From positions 1-57,437 of the forward strand of contig JAMLIQ010000012.1 in the NCBI GenBank assembly GCA_023954095.1: a stretch of 57,437 nt of DNA, read 5' to 3'. This document shows, one piece after another, positions 1-7,597 of this stretch (positions are counted from its first letter, which is position 1; the number at the start of each line of letters is the position of its first letter). The position numbers were made by a program, and so were the translations under genes. This DNA is from Burkholderiaceae bacterium (lineage in GTDB: Bacteria > Pseudomonadota > Gammaproteobacteria > Burkholderiales > Burkholderiaceae_C). The notes beneath the pieces were generated by a model that ran no database searches, was not told where the DNA came from, and was given only the letters and a program-made list of their open reading frames with translations.

Positions 1-86
1 TGCGCCAGGATGATCTGCAGACGTTCCTTGGCGACGCTGGCGGTTTTCTTCTTTTCGCCCAGCAGGAAGGAGAGGAAAGACGCCAT
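1..86 (-). CDS. minE: cell division topological specificity factor MinE (partial, N-terminus only)
   Basis: The first 28 codons are present and the gene runs off the left edge of the window. MinE forms the ring that displaces MinD from the membrane and drives the pole-to-pole Min oscillation. The visible residues start MASFLSFLLGEKKKTA and continue through VAKERLQIILA. This is the membrane-targeting amphipathic N-terminus followed by the conserved ERLQIIL segment that becomes the MinD-contact helix. The start lies 3 bp after the minD stop codon, so the two are translationally close and probably co-transcribed as minC-minD-minE. Identity is secure from the motif and from its position; the rest of the protein cannot be judged. 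Confidence 0.93.
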   Translation of the reverse strand, partial: MASFLSFLLGEKKKTASVAKERLQIILA

Positions 87-89
87 GGC

Positions 90-905
90 TTATTTGCTCC
101 CGAACAGGCGCTTGAAGAAGCCGGGTTTCTCGGCATCGATGAAGCGCAGCGGTTTGTCTTCGCCCAGGAAGCGGTCGATCACATCCTTGTAGGCCTCGGA
201 AACGTCGGTGCCCTGCAGGTGGATGGCGGGCAAACCCTGGTTGGACGCCTGCAGCACCACCTCGGATTCCGGGATGACGCCGATCAGCTTGATGCGCAGG
301 ATGTCCTGGATGTCTTCCAGGCTCAGCATCTGCCCTTCCTGCACGCGGCCGGGGTTGTAGCGGGTGATGAGCAAATGCTCCTTGATGGCTTCGCCCCCTT
401 CGATGGCGCGCTTCGTCTTGCTGCCCAGCATGCCCAGGATGCGGTCAGAGTCGCGCACGCTCGACACCTCGGGGTTGGTCACCAGCAGGGCCTCATCGGC
501 AAAGTGCATGGCCATGAGGGCGCCGCTCTCGATGCCGGCGGGCGAGTCGCAGACGATGTACTCGAAGTCCATTGCCGCCAGGTCTTCGAGCACCTTGCCC
601 ACGCCTTCCAGCGAGAGCGCGTCCTTGTCGCGGGTCTGGCTGGCGGCCAGCACGAACAGGTTGTCGCAGTTCTTGTCCTTGATGAGTGCCTGGTTCAGGT
701 TGGCTTCACCCTGGATGACGTTGATCAGGTCGTACACCACGCGGCGCTCACACCCCATGATGAGGTCGAGGTTGCGCAGGCCGACGTCAAAGTCGATCAC
801 GGCGGTCTTGTGGCCGCGCAGGGCGAGGCCGGAGGAAAAGGCGGCGCTGGTGGTGGTCTTGCCCACGCCACCCTTGCCGGAGGTCACGACGACGATTTTG
901 GCCAT
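90..905 (-). CDS. minD: septum site-determining ATPase MinD
   Basis: This is a ParA/MinD-family ATPase of 271 residues, the usual length. It binds the membrane as an ATP dimer, recruits MinC to block FtsZ assembly away from mid-cell, and is released by MinE. Residues 10-18 form the deviant Walker A motif GKGGVGKTT with the signature lysine at 11. The Walker B-like IVCDSPAGIE region follows in mid-protein. The C-terminus ends in the basic amphipathic helix KPGFFKRLFGSK, the membrane-targeting sequence. It lies 43 bp downstream of minC and 3 bp upstream of minE in the classic minCDE order. Confidence 0.97.
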   Translation of the reverse strand: MAKIVVVTSGKGGVGKTTTSAAFSSGLALRGHKTAVIDFDVGLRNLDLIMGCERRVVYDLINVIQGEANLNQALIKDKNCDNLFVLAASQTRDKDALSLEGVGKVLEDLAAMDFEYIVCDSPAGIESGALMAMHFADEALLVTNPEVSSVRDSDRILGMLGSKTKRAIEGGEAIKEHLLITRYNPGRVQEGQMLSLEDIQDILRIKLIGVIPESEVVLQASNQGLPAIHLQGTDVSEAYKDVIDRFLGEDKPLRFIDAEKPGFFKRLFGSK

Positions 906-948
906 ATGCGAGAAGTTTCTGTGGATTGGTTCAAGGAAAAAGGAAGCT

Positions 949-1677
949 TCAAAGCGGTTCGATCAGCAGTTTTTCGCCCTCGAGCCGCACCTGGGCAGGT
1001 CTGCCCAGGACGTCCGCAGGCAGCGCGGTCTCGGTCGTGCGGTAGATGCCGGCAATGGACACGAGCTGCGGCTCCAGGCAGGTGGTAAAGATGCGTGCCG
1101 CCGTGTTGCCGCGCGCCCCTGCAATGGCGCGGCCCCGCAGCGGGGCATAGACATGGATGTTGCCATCGGCAATCACTTCGGCACCAAAGCTCACCATGGC
1201 CAGGACCACCAGGTCGGCGCCGCGCGCATACACCTGCTGGCCAGAACGCAGGGGCTTGTCGACGACCACCGTGCCCGGCCCGGCCACAGGCACCTCGCGC
1301 ACAACCTCTTGCACGACCGGCGTGGCGGCTTCGGTGCGGGCAGGCGGCGCATCGGGGGCGGCCACCAGGCCCGCCGCATGGGCGGCCTCCATTTGTGCGG
1401 GACTGCCGCCGCGCACGGCCACAGGCAAGGTGCGGTGCTGGCGCAGCAGGGCGGCCACTGCGTCGAAATCGATAGGTTCGGGCGTTTCGCGCAAGGCCGC
1501 CAGATCAATCAGCACGGGGTCGTTGTCAAAAAACCCGGGGTCGGCGGCCAGGCGTTCGGCCAGGTCGGCGGCCAGCACGGCGGCGTCGGTAGTCTTGAGC
1601 ACCACAGCCACCACGGGCAGCGAAGCGCTCTTGAGATCAAAACTGGTGCGGGCGTGGCCCGCCGTGTCAACGGCCAT
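949..1677 (-). CDS. minC: septum formation inhibitor MinC
   Basis: This protein of 242 residues antagonises FtsZ polymerisation when recruited to the membrane by MinD. The N-terminal domain (about 1-105) carries the FtsZ-inhibitory fold, beginning MAVDTAGHARTSFDLKSA. A proline- and alanine-rich linker with the segment EAATPVVQEVVREVPV follows. The C-terminal right-handed beta-helix (about 130-242) contains the typical RSGQQVYA, GNIHVYAPLRGRA and GNTAARIF motifs used for dimerisation and MinD contact. The frame stays open far upstream, past 2500. I chose the ATG at 1675-1677 because family similarity starts there and the upstream frame overlaps the oppositely oriented transporter gene. Confidence 0.95.
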   Translation of the reverse strand: MAVDTAGHARTSFDLKSASLPVVAVVLKTTDAAVLAADLAERLAADPGFFDNDPVLIDLAALRETPEPIDFDAVAALLRQHRTLPVAVRGGSPAQMEAAHAAGLVAAPDAPPARTEAATPVVQEVVREVPVAGPGTVVVDKPLRSGQQVYARGADLVVLAMVSFGAEVIADGNIHVYAPLRGRAIAGARGNTAARIFTTCLEPQLVSIAGIYRTTETALPADVLGRPAQVRLEGEKLLIEPL

Positions 1678-1827
1678 GAAAAAGGGTGAGGTGCGGAAAG
1701 AAACACGCCATAGGCAAAGGCGCCCGAATGCCGCGCAGTGTACCGTGACACCCATACCCCGCCTGTAGCAAGCCGTTGCGCGGCGGCACGGCCTGCACAA
1801 CGCCCAGACCCCTCGGATAATGCGCTG

Positions 1828-2745
1828 ATGCCGCACCACCGCAAACACCACCTCGACACCCTCGCCATTTCCATCCTGCTTACCTGCTGCATGCTCTGGG
1901 GAGCCCAGCAGGTGCTGGTGAAGGCCACGGTGGCCGAGGTGGCGCCCGTGTTCCAGGCGTTTGTGCGTTTTGCCCTGGCAACCGCAGCGGTGGCGGCCTG
2001 GTGCCTGTGGCGCGGGGTGCCCCTGGGCAATGCGCGCGAGCCGGTGGGTGCCACGCGCGCCGGACTGCTGGCTGGTTCGCTGTTCGCATGCGAGTTCGCA
2101 TGCATCTATGTGGGCCTGCAGTTCACCACCGCCTCGCGGTTGACGGTGTTTTTGTACTGCGCGCCGTTCTGGGTGGCGCTGCTGCTGCCGCGCTTCATTC
2201 CGGGCGAGGGCCTGCGCGGCTGGCAGTGGCTGGGCCTGGCGGGTGCTTTTGCCGGCGTGGGGCTGGCCATGGGCGACGGCCTGCTCGGCCCCGCCAATGC
2301 CGCGTTGCCTCGGGCCTGGCTGGGCGACTTGCTGGGCCTGATGGGCGGGTTGTTGTGGGCGCTGACCACCGTGGTTCTGCGCAGCACCTCGCTGGGCCAG
2401 GTGGCCCCCGCCAAGCAGCTTTTTTACCAGGTGGCCGTGAGTGCGGCCGTGCTGCCCCTGCTGTCGCTGGCACTCGGTGAGGACTGGAGCTTCGATTTCA
2501 GCACCTTCGCCACGATGTCGCTGCTGGTGCAGGCGCTGCTGGGGGCCTTTGCCAGCTACCTGGCGTGGATGTGGATGCTGGCGCACTACCCGGCGACCAA
2601 GATCTCGGTGTTTGTCTTTCTGACCCCGGTGTTTGCACTGATGTTCGGCGCCTGGTGGCTGGACGAACCCATCACGCCCGCCCTGCTGGCCGCGCTGACA
2701 CTGGTGGCTGCGGGTATCGTGCTGGTGAACCGGCGGCCACGATAA
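1828..2745 (+). CDS. EamA/DMT-family inner-membrane transporter
   Basis: A 305-residue polytopic membrane protein of the drug/metabolite transporter superfamily, with about ten hydrophobic segments arranged as two EamA repeats. The first repeat begins after a short His-rich N-terminus (MPHHRKHHLD) with LAISILLTCCMLWGAQQVLV. The second contains LLGLMGGLLWALTTVVLRST and ends with the typical sequence of a substantial last helix, ALTLVAAGIVLVNRR. Such proteins usually export amino acids, nucleosides or other metabolites; the substrate cannot be read from the sequence. The ATG at 1828 was preferred over an in-frame ATG 90 bp upstream because the extension is not membrane-like. It is convergent with the phosphatidyltransferase gene downstream. 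Confidence 0.85.
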   Translation: MPHHRKHHLDTLAISILLTCCMLWGAQQVLVKATVAEVAPVFQAFVRFALATAAVAAWCLWRGVPLGNAREPVGATRAGLLAGSLFACEFACIYVGLQFTTASRLTVFLYCAPFWVALLLPRFIPGEGLRGWQWLGLAGAFAGVGLAMGDGLLGPANAALPRAWLGDLLGLMGGLLWALTTVVLRSTSLGQVAPAKQLFYQVAVSAAVLPLLSLALGEDWSFDFSTFATMSLLVQALLGAFASYLAWMWMLAHYPATKISVFVFLTPVFALMFGAWWLDEPITPALLAALTLVAAGIVLVNRRPR

Positions 2746-2766
2746 CGCTGGCGCCGCTGCGCCTGC

Positions 2767-3390
2767 CTACAGCTTGGGAATGCGCAGGCGGCTGATCATC
2801 AGCGAACCCGACAGCGCAAACAACAGCACCAATGGGTGCAGGGTAAAGCCCCCCAGCACCACCGCGCCGCCCCAGAGCTGGTCGCGCACGGCGCCCTGCC
2901 AGGCGGCCAGCGCCAGCACGGCCACCAGCACAATGGACGTGGGAATGGGCGTGCCCTCAAAATAACGCACCTTGCCATCGTCGCCCGAGAGCTGCTCGGC
3001 CGTGACGTTGTAGCGCGCCAGGCGCGATACGCCGCAGGCCACAAAGTAGGCCAGCACAATGCGGTCGTACAGCCCCTGCATGCCGCAGCCATAGGCAATG
3101 ACGGCGGGCGCCACGCCAAACGAGATCACATCGGCCAGCGAATCGAGCTCACGCCCCATGGCCGAGCTTTTCTGCCGCCAGCGGGCAATGCGTCCGTCCA
3201 GCACATCGAAGACCAGTGCCGCCAGCACCAGGCCGCAGGCAAAGTAGAGGTGCAGCACATTGTGCGTTTCCAGGTAGCTCATGCTGGAGAACAAGGCCCC
3301 CACGCCGCAGACGGCATTGCCCAGCGTGAACCAGTCGGCCAGGTGGAATTCACGGATCATGGAAAAACGTTTGGGGCGGGGCATGGACAT
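2767..3390 (-). CDS. pssA: CDP-alcohol phosphatidyltransferase, probably CDP-diacylglycerol-serine O-phosphatidyltransferase
   Basis: An integral membrane enzyme of 207 residues that would transfer a phosphatidyl group from CDP-diacylglycerol to an alcohol, most likely serine, at the inner membrane. The complete family signature is present: Asp62, Asp65-Gly66, Ala69-Arg70, Gly79, Asp83 and Asp87 with the canonical spacing. It is followed by several hydrophobic helices. The N-terminus IREFHLADWFTLGNAVCG and the GTPIPTS segment resemble the Bacillus/archaeal type of phosphatidylserine synthase. A phosphatidylcholine- or phosphatidylglycerol-type specificity is not excluded. The start could be the ATG at 3388-3390 or the one at 3382-3384; GAAAG about 6 nt upstream favours the first. 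Confidence 0.78.
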   Translation of the reverse strand: MSMPRPKRFSMIREFHLADWFTLGNAVCGVGALFSSMSYLETHNVLHLYFACGLVLAALVFDVLDGRIARWRQKSSAMGRELDSLADVISFGVAPAVIAYGCGMQGLYDRIVLAYFVACGVSRLARYNVTAEQLSGDDGKVRYFEGTPIPTSIVLVAVLALAAWQGAVRDQLWGGAVVLGGFTLHPLVLLFALSGSLMISRLRIPKL

Positions 3391-3472
3391 GGGCAACTTT
3401 CGCTGGAAGGCGCGGTGCAGGCACCAAGCCAGCGCGGGGGCACAGGCTTGCCCGGTCCGCGCGCAAGAGCCA

Positions 3473-4153
3473 TTATGGCAATGCACTGCAGCCCTGCCAC
3501 GGCGGACTGCACGGCAACCCACGCATACGGATGGCGCTGCGCAGGCGCTCCAGCGTCCAGCCTTCGCCCAGAAGAACCATGCGCACCATCAGGTCGTCCA
3601 GCACCGGAGGCTCCACCGCCTGGCCCAGGTAGGTGACGGCCTTGTCGCGCAAATCCACGTAGCCCCAGGCGTGCTGCCGGGCAAGCCGGTGCCACAGGGC
3701 ATGCGCGCCCGGCGACTGGCGCGCTCCGGAGACCAGGCACCAGCCTTCCTGCAGCGCCCAGCGGTACACCGCACTGGCCAGGCCGCGCCGCTGGTAGGGC
3801 GTGTCGTAGCGCGAATGCGGGGCGCGCAGGTGCCGGTCCGCGCGGCGGTCAAGCTCGACCAGGCGGTTGAACACGGTGTAACCGGCCAGGCGGCGGCGCT
3901 GCAGGTCTTCCACGTACACATACCACTCGCCATCGGCCTCGCGGTAGCGCATGGCAAAGTCCGGCTGCGGCAACGCAACTGCGGGCAAGCCCCACAGGCG
4001 GTCACCCGGGCTGTGCAGGCGCTCGTAGAACCCTTCGAGCTCTTCAGCAAGGGGTTTGGCGGGTTGCAGATCCACATCGATGCGCAACTCCATCCAACCT
4101 GTAAGCCAGGCAGGCAAACCCGGCAAAAGCAGAGGCGGCAGGGCCATCTCCAT
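3473..4153 (-). CDS. GNAT-like N-acetyltransferase domain protein
   Basis: A predicted soluble protein of 226 residues. Its central part reads like a GNAT fold: a beta-strand region (EWYVYVEDLQRRRLAGYTVF) leads to the acetyl-CoA loop and helix YQRRGLASAVYRWALQEG, matching the Q/RxxGxG/A pattern. The helix-containing segment HALWHRLARQ follows. The substrate is unknown. The start MEMALPP at 4151-4153 was chosen because upstream codons in this frame are low-complexity and lack family character; an ATG 6 bp further in is equally possible. It lies 82 bp upstream of pssA on the same strand and could be co-transcribed with it. Identification rests on weak motif matching only. Confidence 0.5.
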   Translation of the reverse strand: MEMALPPLLLPGLPAWLTGWMELRIDVDLQPAKPLAEELEGFYERLHSPGDRLWGLPAVALPQPDFAMRYREADGEWYVYVEDLQRRRLAGYTVFNRLVELDRRADRHLRAPHSRYDTPYQRRGLASAVYRWALQEGWCLVSGARQSPGAHALWHRLARQHAWGYVDLRDKAVTYLGQAVEPPVLDDLMVRMVLLGEGWTLERLRSAIRMRGLPCSPPWQGCSALP

Positions 4154-4542
4154 GACAGTCTCCAGACAGGCAGGGCCCGCGGCCGGGGCCGCAAGGCGCA
4201 GGACTCCACCGACCGGAGAAGCCCATTGGCGGGGCCGGTGGGAACGGGGCTGTGTGGTGTTGCACGCGGCGGACGCGGTAGCGCGGGCCGGGCTGGAGAT
4301 TGCGCCGACCTGCCACACCCAGGTCGACGCCGTATTAGCTGCGGGCGCTAGGGCCACCGTGACGGACGATGGCGTGGTGCCGATGCGGACACCGCCCCGC
4401 AGACGCCCCGTGGGGGCGGCCGTGGTGCAGGGAGCGGGTGTGCAGATCAGTCATGGCGCAATCGCCAGCGAGCCGGGAGCGTTCGTCAGGCGACGGACCG
4501 CATGTTAGCCCCCGCGCGATACCGCACCGGAGAAGTGCGGTA
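4154..4542. other. 389-bp gene-free stretch with alternative GC hairpins and a His-rich short frame
   Basis: No convincing protein gene is visible between the GNAT-like gene and aacS. On the minus strand there is a 39-codon frame (4335-4454) that starts MTDLHTRSLHH and contains about nine histidines, without a clear ribosome binding site. Inside it, 4392-4419 can fold two ways. The arm CGCCCC/GGGGCG gives a tight hairpin with a 3-nt loop, while CCGCCCC/GGGGCGG uses the same bases with a 14-nt loop. This could be a leader of the downstream minus-strand gene, or chance in GC-rich DNA. Confidence 0.3.
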
Positions 4543-6816
4543 TCAGGCCGCCCCCTGCGACGCCTCCCGCGCACGGGCGAACGCCTGGTACCAGTCCAGG
4601 CAGCCGGGGTTGGCCATGGCGTCCTTGTTGACCACTTTTTCGATGGGCTGGCCCAGCAGCAGCTTCTTGATGGGCAGTTCCTGCTTCTTGCCGCTCAGGG
4701 TGCGGGGCACCTCGGCCACGGCAAAGATGTCGTCGGGCACAAAGCGCGGGCTGAGCGCCGTGCGGATGGCCCCATTGATGCGCGCACGCAGCGCATCGTC
4801 CAATGTCAGGCCGGGGCGCAGCACCACGAACAGGGGCATGTAGCTCTCGCGGCCCAGGTATTCGAGATCGACCACCAGGCTGTCGAGCACTTCGGGCAGG
4901 GCCTCGACGGCGCTGTAGAGCTCGCTGGTGCCCATGCGCAGGCCGTGGCGGTTGATGGTGGCGTCGGAGCGGCCAAAAATGACGCAGCCGCCATCTTCCT
5001 GCGCGCCAATCTGGATCCAGTCGCCATGACGCCAGACCGCGCCCATCGCCGCCGGACCGTCACCGCCCCCCGGCTTGCGGCCATGGCCCGCCGGGTACAT
5101 GTCGAAATAGCTGGCCAGGTAGCGCTCGCCACCTGGGTCATTCCACAGAAAGAGTGGCATCGACGGAATCGGCTGCGTGCACACCAGCTCTCCCACGGCA
5201 TCGAGCACCGGGCGGCCCTGTGCGTCCCAGGCCTCGACGGCCGCGCCCAGCATGCGGCACTGCATCTTGCCAGGGGTCTGGGGCAGCTCGCGGTTGCCTC
5301 CGATGAAGGCACCGGCAAAGTCTGTACCCCCAGAGATGTTGCACCACCAGATATCACCCCCACGCTCTCCCACTGCGTGTGGATCGCTGCCCCCCGAGGG
5401 GGCCTTCGCACCTTGGGGCGGCCCGGCGGTGCTCATCGTGCCCCCACGCTCTCCCACTGCGTGTGGATCGCTGCCCCCCGAGGGGGCCTTCGCACCTTGG
5501 GGCGGCCCGGCGGTGCTCATCGCACCCCCACGCTCTCCTGCCGCAGGGGGATAGTGCCCTGCGATGGCGGCAGCCTGCGCCATGAAGCGCGTGCCCCACT
5601 GCTGCACTTCGGCCGACAGCGGCGACCCCGTGGAGCCCAGCACGCGAATGCGCGAGAGATCGCCGCAATCCTGCGGGGTGATGCCCGCCTTCATGCAGGC
5701 CGCATAAAAAGCGGCCCCCGCGCCGAAGAAGGTCACGCCGGTTTCGGACGCAAAACGCCAGAGCGAGGCCCAGTCCGGGAGCTCCTTGCTGCCGCCGGGG
5801 TTGCCGTCAAAAATGACGCAGGTGGTACCGGCCAGCAGGCCGCCCACCTGGGCGTTCCACATGACCCAGCCGGTGGAGCTGTACCAGTGGTAGCGCTCGC
5901 CCAGGCTGTTGGGCGCATAGCTGCAGCCCAGGTCGTTGTGCAGGGCGCCCAGCTGCATCTGCACCAGCACCATGCCGCCGTGTCCATGCACGATGGGCTT
6001 GGGCAGGCCGGTGGTGCCGCTGGAATAGACGATCCACAGCGGATGGTCGAACGGCAGCCACAGGGGTTCAAAGCGCTCAACGTCAGGACCAAATTGGCCT
6101 GTAGCGCTTATCCAGCTTGCGCAATCAGCTACTGAAATTGAAGCATCCAGATTGCCCAGCAGCAGCGTATGCCGCACAGTGGGCAGGGCTGCACGCAGTT
6201 CGTCCAGCACAGGCAGGCGGTCGTGGTCACGGCCGCCATAGGTCACGCCATCGACGGCAATCAACACCGTCGGCTCGATCTGGCGGAAGCGGTCGAGCAC
6301 GGCATGCGTGCCCATGTCGGGCGCGCAGATGCTCCAGACACCGCCGATGCTGACCGTGGCCAGAAAAGCCACCATGGCTTCGGGCACATTGGGCAGGTAG
6401 GCGGCCACGCGGTCGCCCGGCTGCACGCCCTGGGCCTGCAGGTGCAGCGCCAGCGATGCGACCTGGCGGCGCAGTTCGGGCCAGGTCATCTCGCGGTGCT
6501 GGCGCTTTTCGTTGCTGCTGACAATCGCGGGCACGCCTGCGGCATGCGCCGCGTCCACATGGCGCAGCACTTGGCGCGCATAGTTGACCTGGGCACCCGG
6601 AAACCATTGCGCTCCGGGCATGGTGTTGCGTGCCAGCACGGCGCTGTGCGGCGTGGGCGAATGGATATCAAAGTAGTCCCACACGCTTTGCCAGAAGGCG
6701 TCGAGGTCGGTGGTGGACCAGCGCCAGAAGGCGTCGTAGTCATCAAAGGACAGGCCACGCTGTTCGCGCAGCCAGTTCTGAAAGAGGCGGATTTGGGGAA
6801 GATAAGGCGCATGCAT
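4543..6816 (-). CDS. aacS: acetoacetyl-CoA synthetase with two repeat-derived in-frame insertions
   Basis: An ANL-superfamily ligase that activates acetoacetate with ATP and CoA. The N-terminus has the AacS-type FWRWSTTDLDAFW segment. The AMP-binding P-loop is IVYSSGTTGLPKPIVHGHGG, followed by the family-specific YHWYSSTGWVMWN and CNISGGTDFAGAF. The C-terminal subdomain contains HGDWIQIG, GRSDATINRHGLRMGTSELY and the catalytic lysine region PRTLSGKKQELPIKK. At 757 residues it is about 90-100 longer than I expect for this family. The excess is explained by about 74 residues around 414-487, encoded by a tandem repeat, and about 19 residues around 225-243, encoded by another repeat. Both keep the frame. 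They fall between conserved blocks, so activity may survive. It is divergent from the TetR gene. Confidence 0.93.
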   Translation of the reverse strand: MHAPYLPQIRLFQNWLREQRGLSFDDYDAFWRWSTTDLDAFWQSVWDYFDIHSPTPHSAVLARNTMPGAQWFPGAQVNYARQVLRHVDAAHAAGVPAIVSSNEKRQHREMTWPELRRQVASLALHLQAQGVQPGDRVAAYLPNVPEAMVAFLATVSIGGVWSICAPDMGTHAVLDRFRQIEPTVLIAVDGVTYGGRDHDRLPVLDELRAALPTVRHTLLLGNLDASISVADCASWISATGQFGPDVERFEPLWLPFDHPLWIVYSSGTTGLPKPIVHGHGGMVLVQMQLGALHNDLGCSYAPNSLGERYHWYSSTGWVMWNAQVGGLLAGTTCVIFDGNPGGSKELPDWASLWRFASETGVTFFGAGAAFYAACMKAGITPQDCGDLSRIRVLGSTGSPLSAEVQQWGTRFMAQAAAIAGHYPPAAGERGGAMSTAGPPQGAKAPSGGSDPHAVGERGGTMSTAGPPQGAKAPSGGSDPHAVGERGGDIWWCNISGGTDFAGAFIGGNRELPQTPGKMQCRMLGAAVEAWDAQGRPVLDAVGELVCTQPIPSMPLFLWNDPGGERYLASYFDMYPAGHGRKPGGGDGPAAMGAVWRHGDWIQIGAQEDGGCVIFGRSDATINRHGLRMGTSELYSAVEALPEVLDSLVVDLEYLGRESYMPLFVVLRPGLTLDDALRARINGAIRTALSPRFVPDDIFAVAEVPRTLSGKKQELPIKKLLLGQPIEKVVNKDAMANPGCLDWYQAFARAREASQGAA
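5355..5538. repeat. repeat family C: two tandem 84-bp units plus a partial third, inside aacS
   Basis: Two nearly identical 84-bp units stand in tandem, aligned on the A of CCCCCACGCTCTCC at 5362 and 5446, and a third partial start follows at 5530. Because 84 is a multiple of three, the aacS frame is preserved and each unit reads MSTAGPPQGAKAPSGGS followed by DPHAVGERGG. Each unit carries the CCCCCCGAGGGGGC hairpin and ends in CTTGGGGCGGCCCGGCGG. The same element occurs in diverged form at 51147-51230, upstream of livM. Confidence 0.92.
6088..6144. repeat. repeat family A copy inside aacS, in frame
   Basis: The segment holds GCCTGTAGCGCTTATCCAGC and, further on, CAGCTACTGAAATT. This matches the shared layout of the family A elements elsewhere in the window: an AATAGCTAT-like end, an AGCGCTT core and a GGCC end. 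In the minus-strand aacS frame it encodes about 19 residues reading ASISVADCASWISATGQF. It lies between the HTLLLGNLD and PLWIVYSSGTTG blocks. Confidence 0.75.
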
Positions 6817-6859
6817 ACCCGCAGCAGGTTAGCGCGTGCGCGGTTTGGACGGCACAGGG

Positions 6860-6877
6860 TTTGTACGGTTGTACAAA
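6860..6877. promoter_or_regulatory. 18-bp operator-like dyad between aacS and the TetR gene
   Basis: A perfect inverted repeat TTTGTAC-GGTT-GTACAAA lies 28 bp before the TetR start and 43 bp before the divergent aacS start. A second, imperfect dyad TTAGAC-AATC-GTCCAA follows at 6882-6897. TetR-family repressors commonly bind such palindromes between divergent genes, so this is the likely operator for autoregulation and for aacS. The protein-site link is inferred from position only. Confidence 0.55.
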
Positions 6878-6905
6878 TAATTTAGACAATCGTCCAATCA
6901 GCGCC

Positions 6906-7586
6906 ATGGCAGTGCCTTCCGCGCCCCCCAGAAACCGCTCCCGCGCGGCGGCCCACAACCGCCCCGACCGGCGTGCGGCCATTTTGCTGGCAGCCGAAAA
7001 GCTGTTTGCCGAGCACGGCTACCATGCGGTCTCCATTCGCCAGATCGCCCTGGAAGCGCAGGTGCCCCTGGCCCTGGTGGCCTACTACTATGGGCAGAAG
7101 CATGAGCTGTTTCACGCCATCTTTGCCCACTGGCGCGGCACCATCGACGCCCGCATGGAGCAGTTGCGCCAGGCCCAGGCCAGCCCCCCGGACAGCGGCC
7201 ACCTGCGGCGCATCGTCGAGGCCTTTGTCAACCCCGTGCTGGCCATGCGTGCCAGCAGCGAGGGTGAGTACTACGCGCAACTGGTGGCACGCGAACTCGC
7301 CTACCGCACCCCCGATACCGAGCGCGTGCTGGTCGACTACTTCGACCCCCTGGCCCATGCCTTCATCGACGCCTTGCACGCAGCGCGCCCTGGCACCGCG
7401 CGTGCGCAGGTCGCCTGGGCCTATCAGTTCGCCATGGGTGCGCTTTTGCACCACCTGATCGACCACCGGGTGGAACGCCTCTCGCGCGGTGCCAACACAT
7501 CCCACGACCCGCAGGCGGCCTCGCTGCTCATCGATTTCATGGCGGCAGGCATTGCCGCTCTGCTGCCCGTCCATCCGTCCCCCTGA
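6906..7586 (+). CDS. TetR/AcrR-family transcriptional regulator
   Basis: A 226-residue one-component repressor. The N-terminal helix-turn-helix lies at about 44-64 (IRQIALEAQVPLALVAYYYG), preceded by the usual AILLAAEKLFAEHGYHAVS helix. The remaining helical domain (about 75-226) would bind an effector, whose nature is unknown. The start is the ATG at 6906, which places the dyad at 6860-6877 immediately upstream. An upstream extension in the same frame would overlap aacS and was discarded. Only 11 bp separate its stop from dctP, so it heads the TRAP transporter operon and may sense the transported compound or its CoA derivative. Confidence 0.9.
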   Translation: MAVPSAPPRNRSRAAAHNRPDRRAAILLAAEKLFAEHGYHAVSIRQIALEAQVPLALVAYYYGQKHELFHAIFAHWRGTIDARMEQLRQAQASPPDSGHLRRIVEAFVNPVLAMRASSEGEYYAQLVARELAYRTPDTERVLVDYFDPLAHAFIDALHAARPGTARAQVAWAYQFAMGALLHHLIDHRVERLSRGANTSHDPQAASLLIDFMAAGIAALLPVHPSP

Positions 7587-7597
7587 AGGAGTTTTCC

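Noticed and set aside
1678-2586. A long upstream extension of the minC reading frame
   Set aside because: It lies antisense to the EamA transporter gene, is rich in Gln, His, Arg and Gly, and shows no family similarity. High GC content keeps this frame open.
5355-5538. The tandem units as a possible CRISPR array
   Set aside because: There are only two full units directly abutting, with no unique spacers between them, the element recurs elsewhere as a solitary copy, and there are no cas genes.
4369-6135. A 588-codon plus-strand open frame opposite aacS
   Set aside because: The translation is low-complexity (His, Arg, Gly and Ala rich) and the minus strand encodes a clear ANL ligase throughout.
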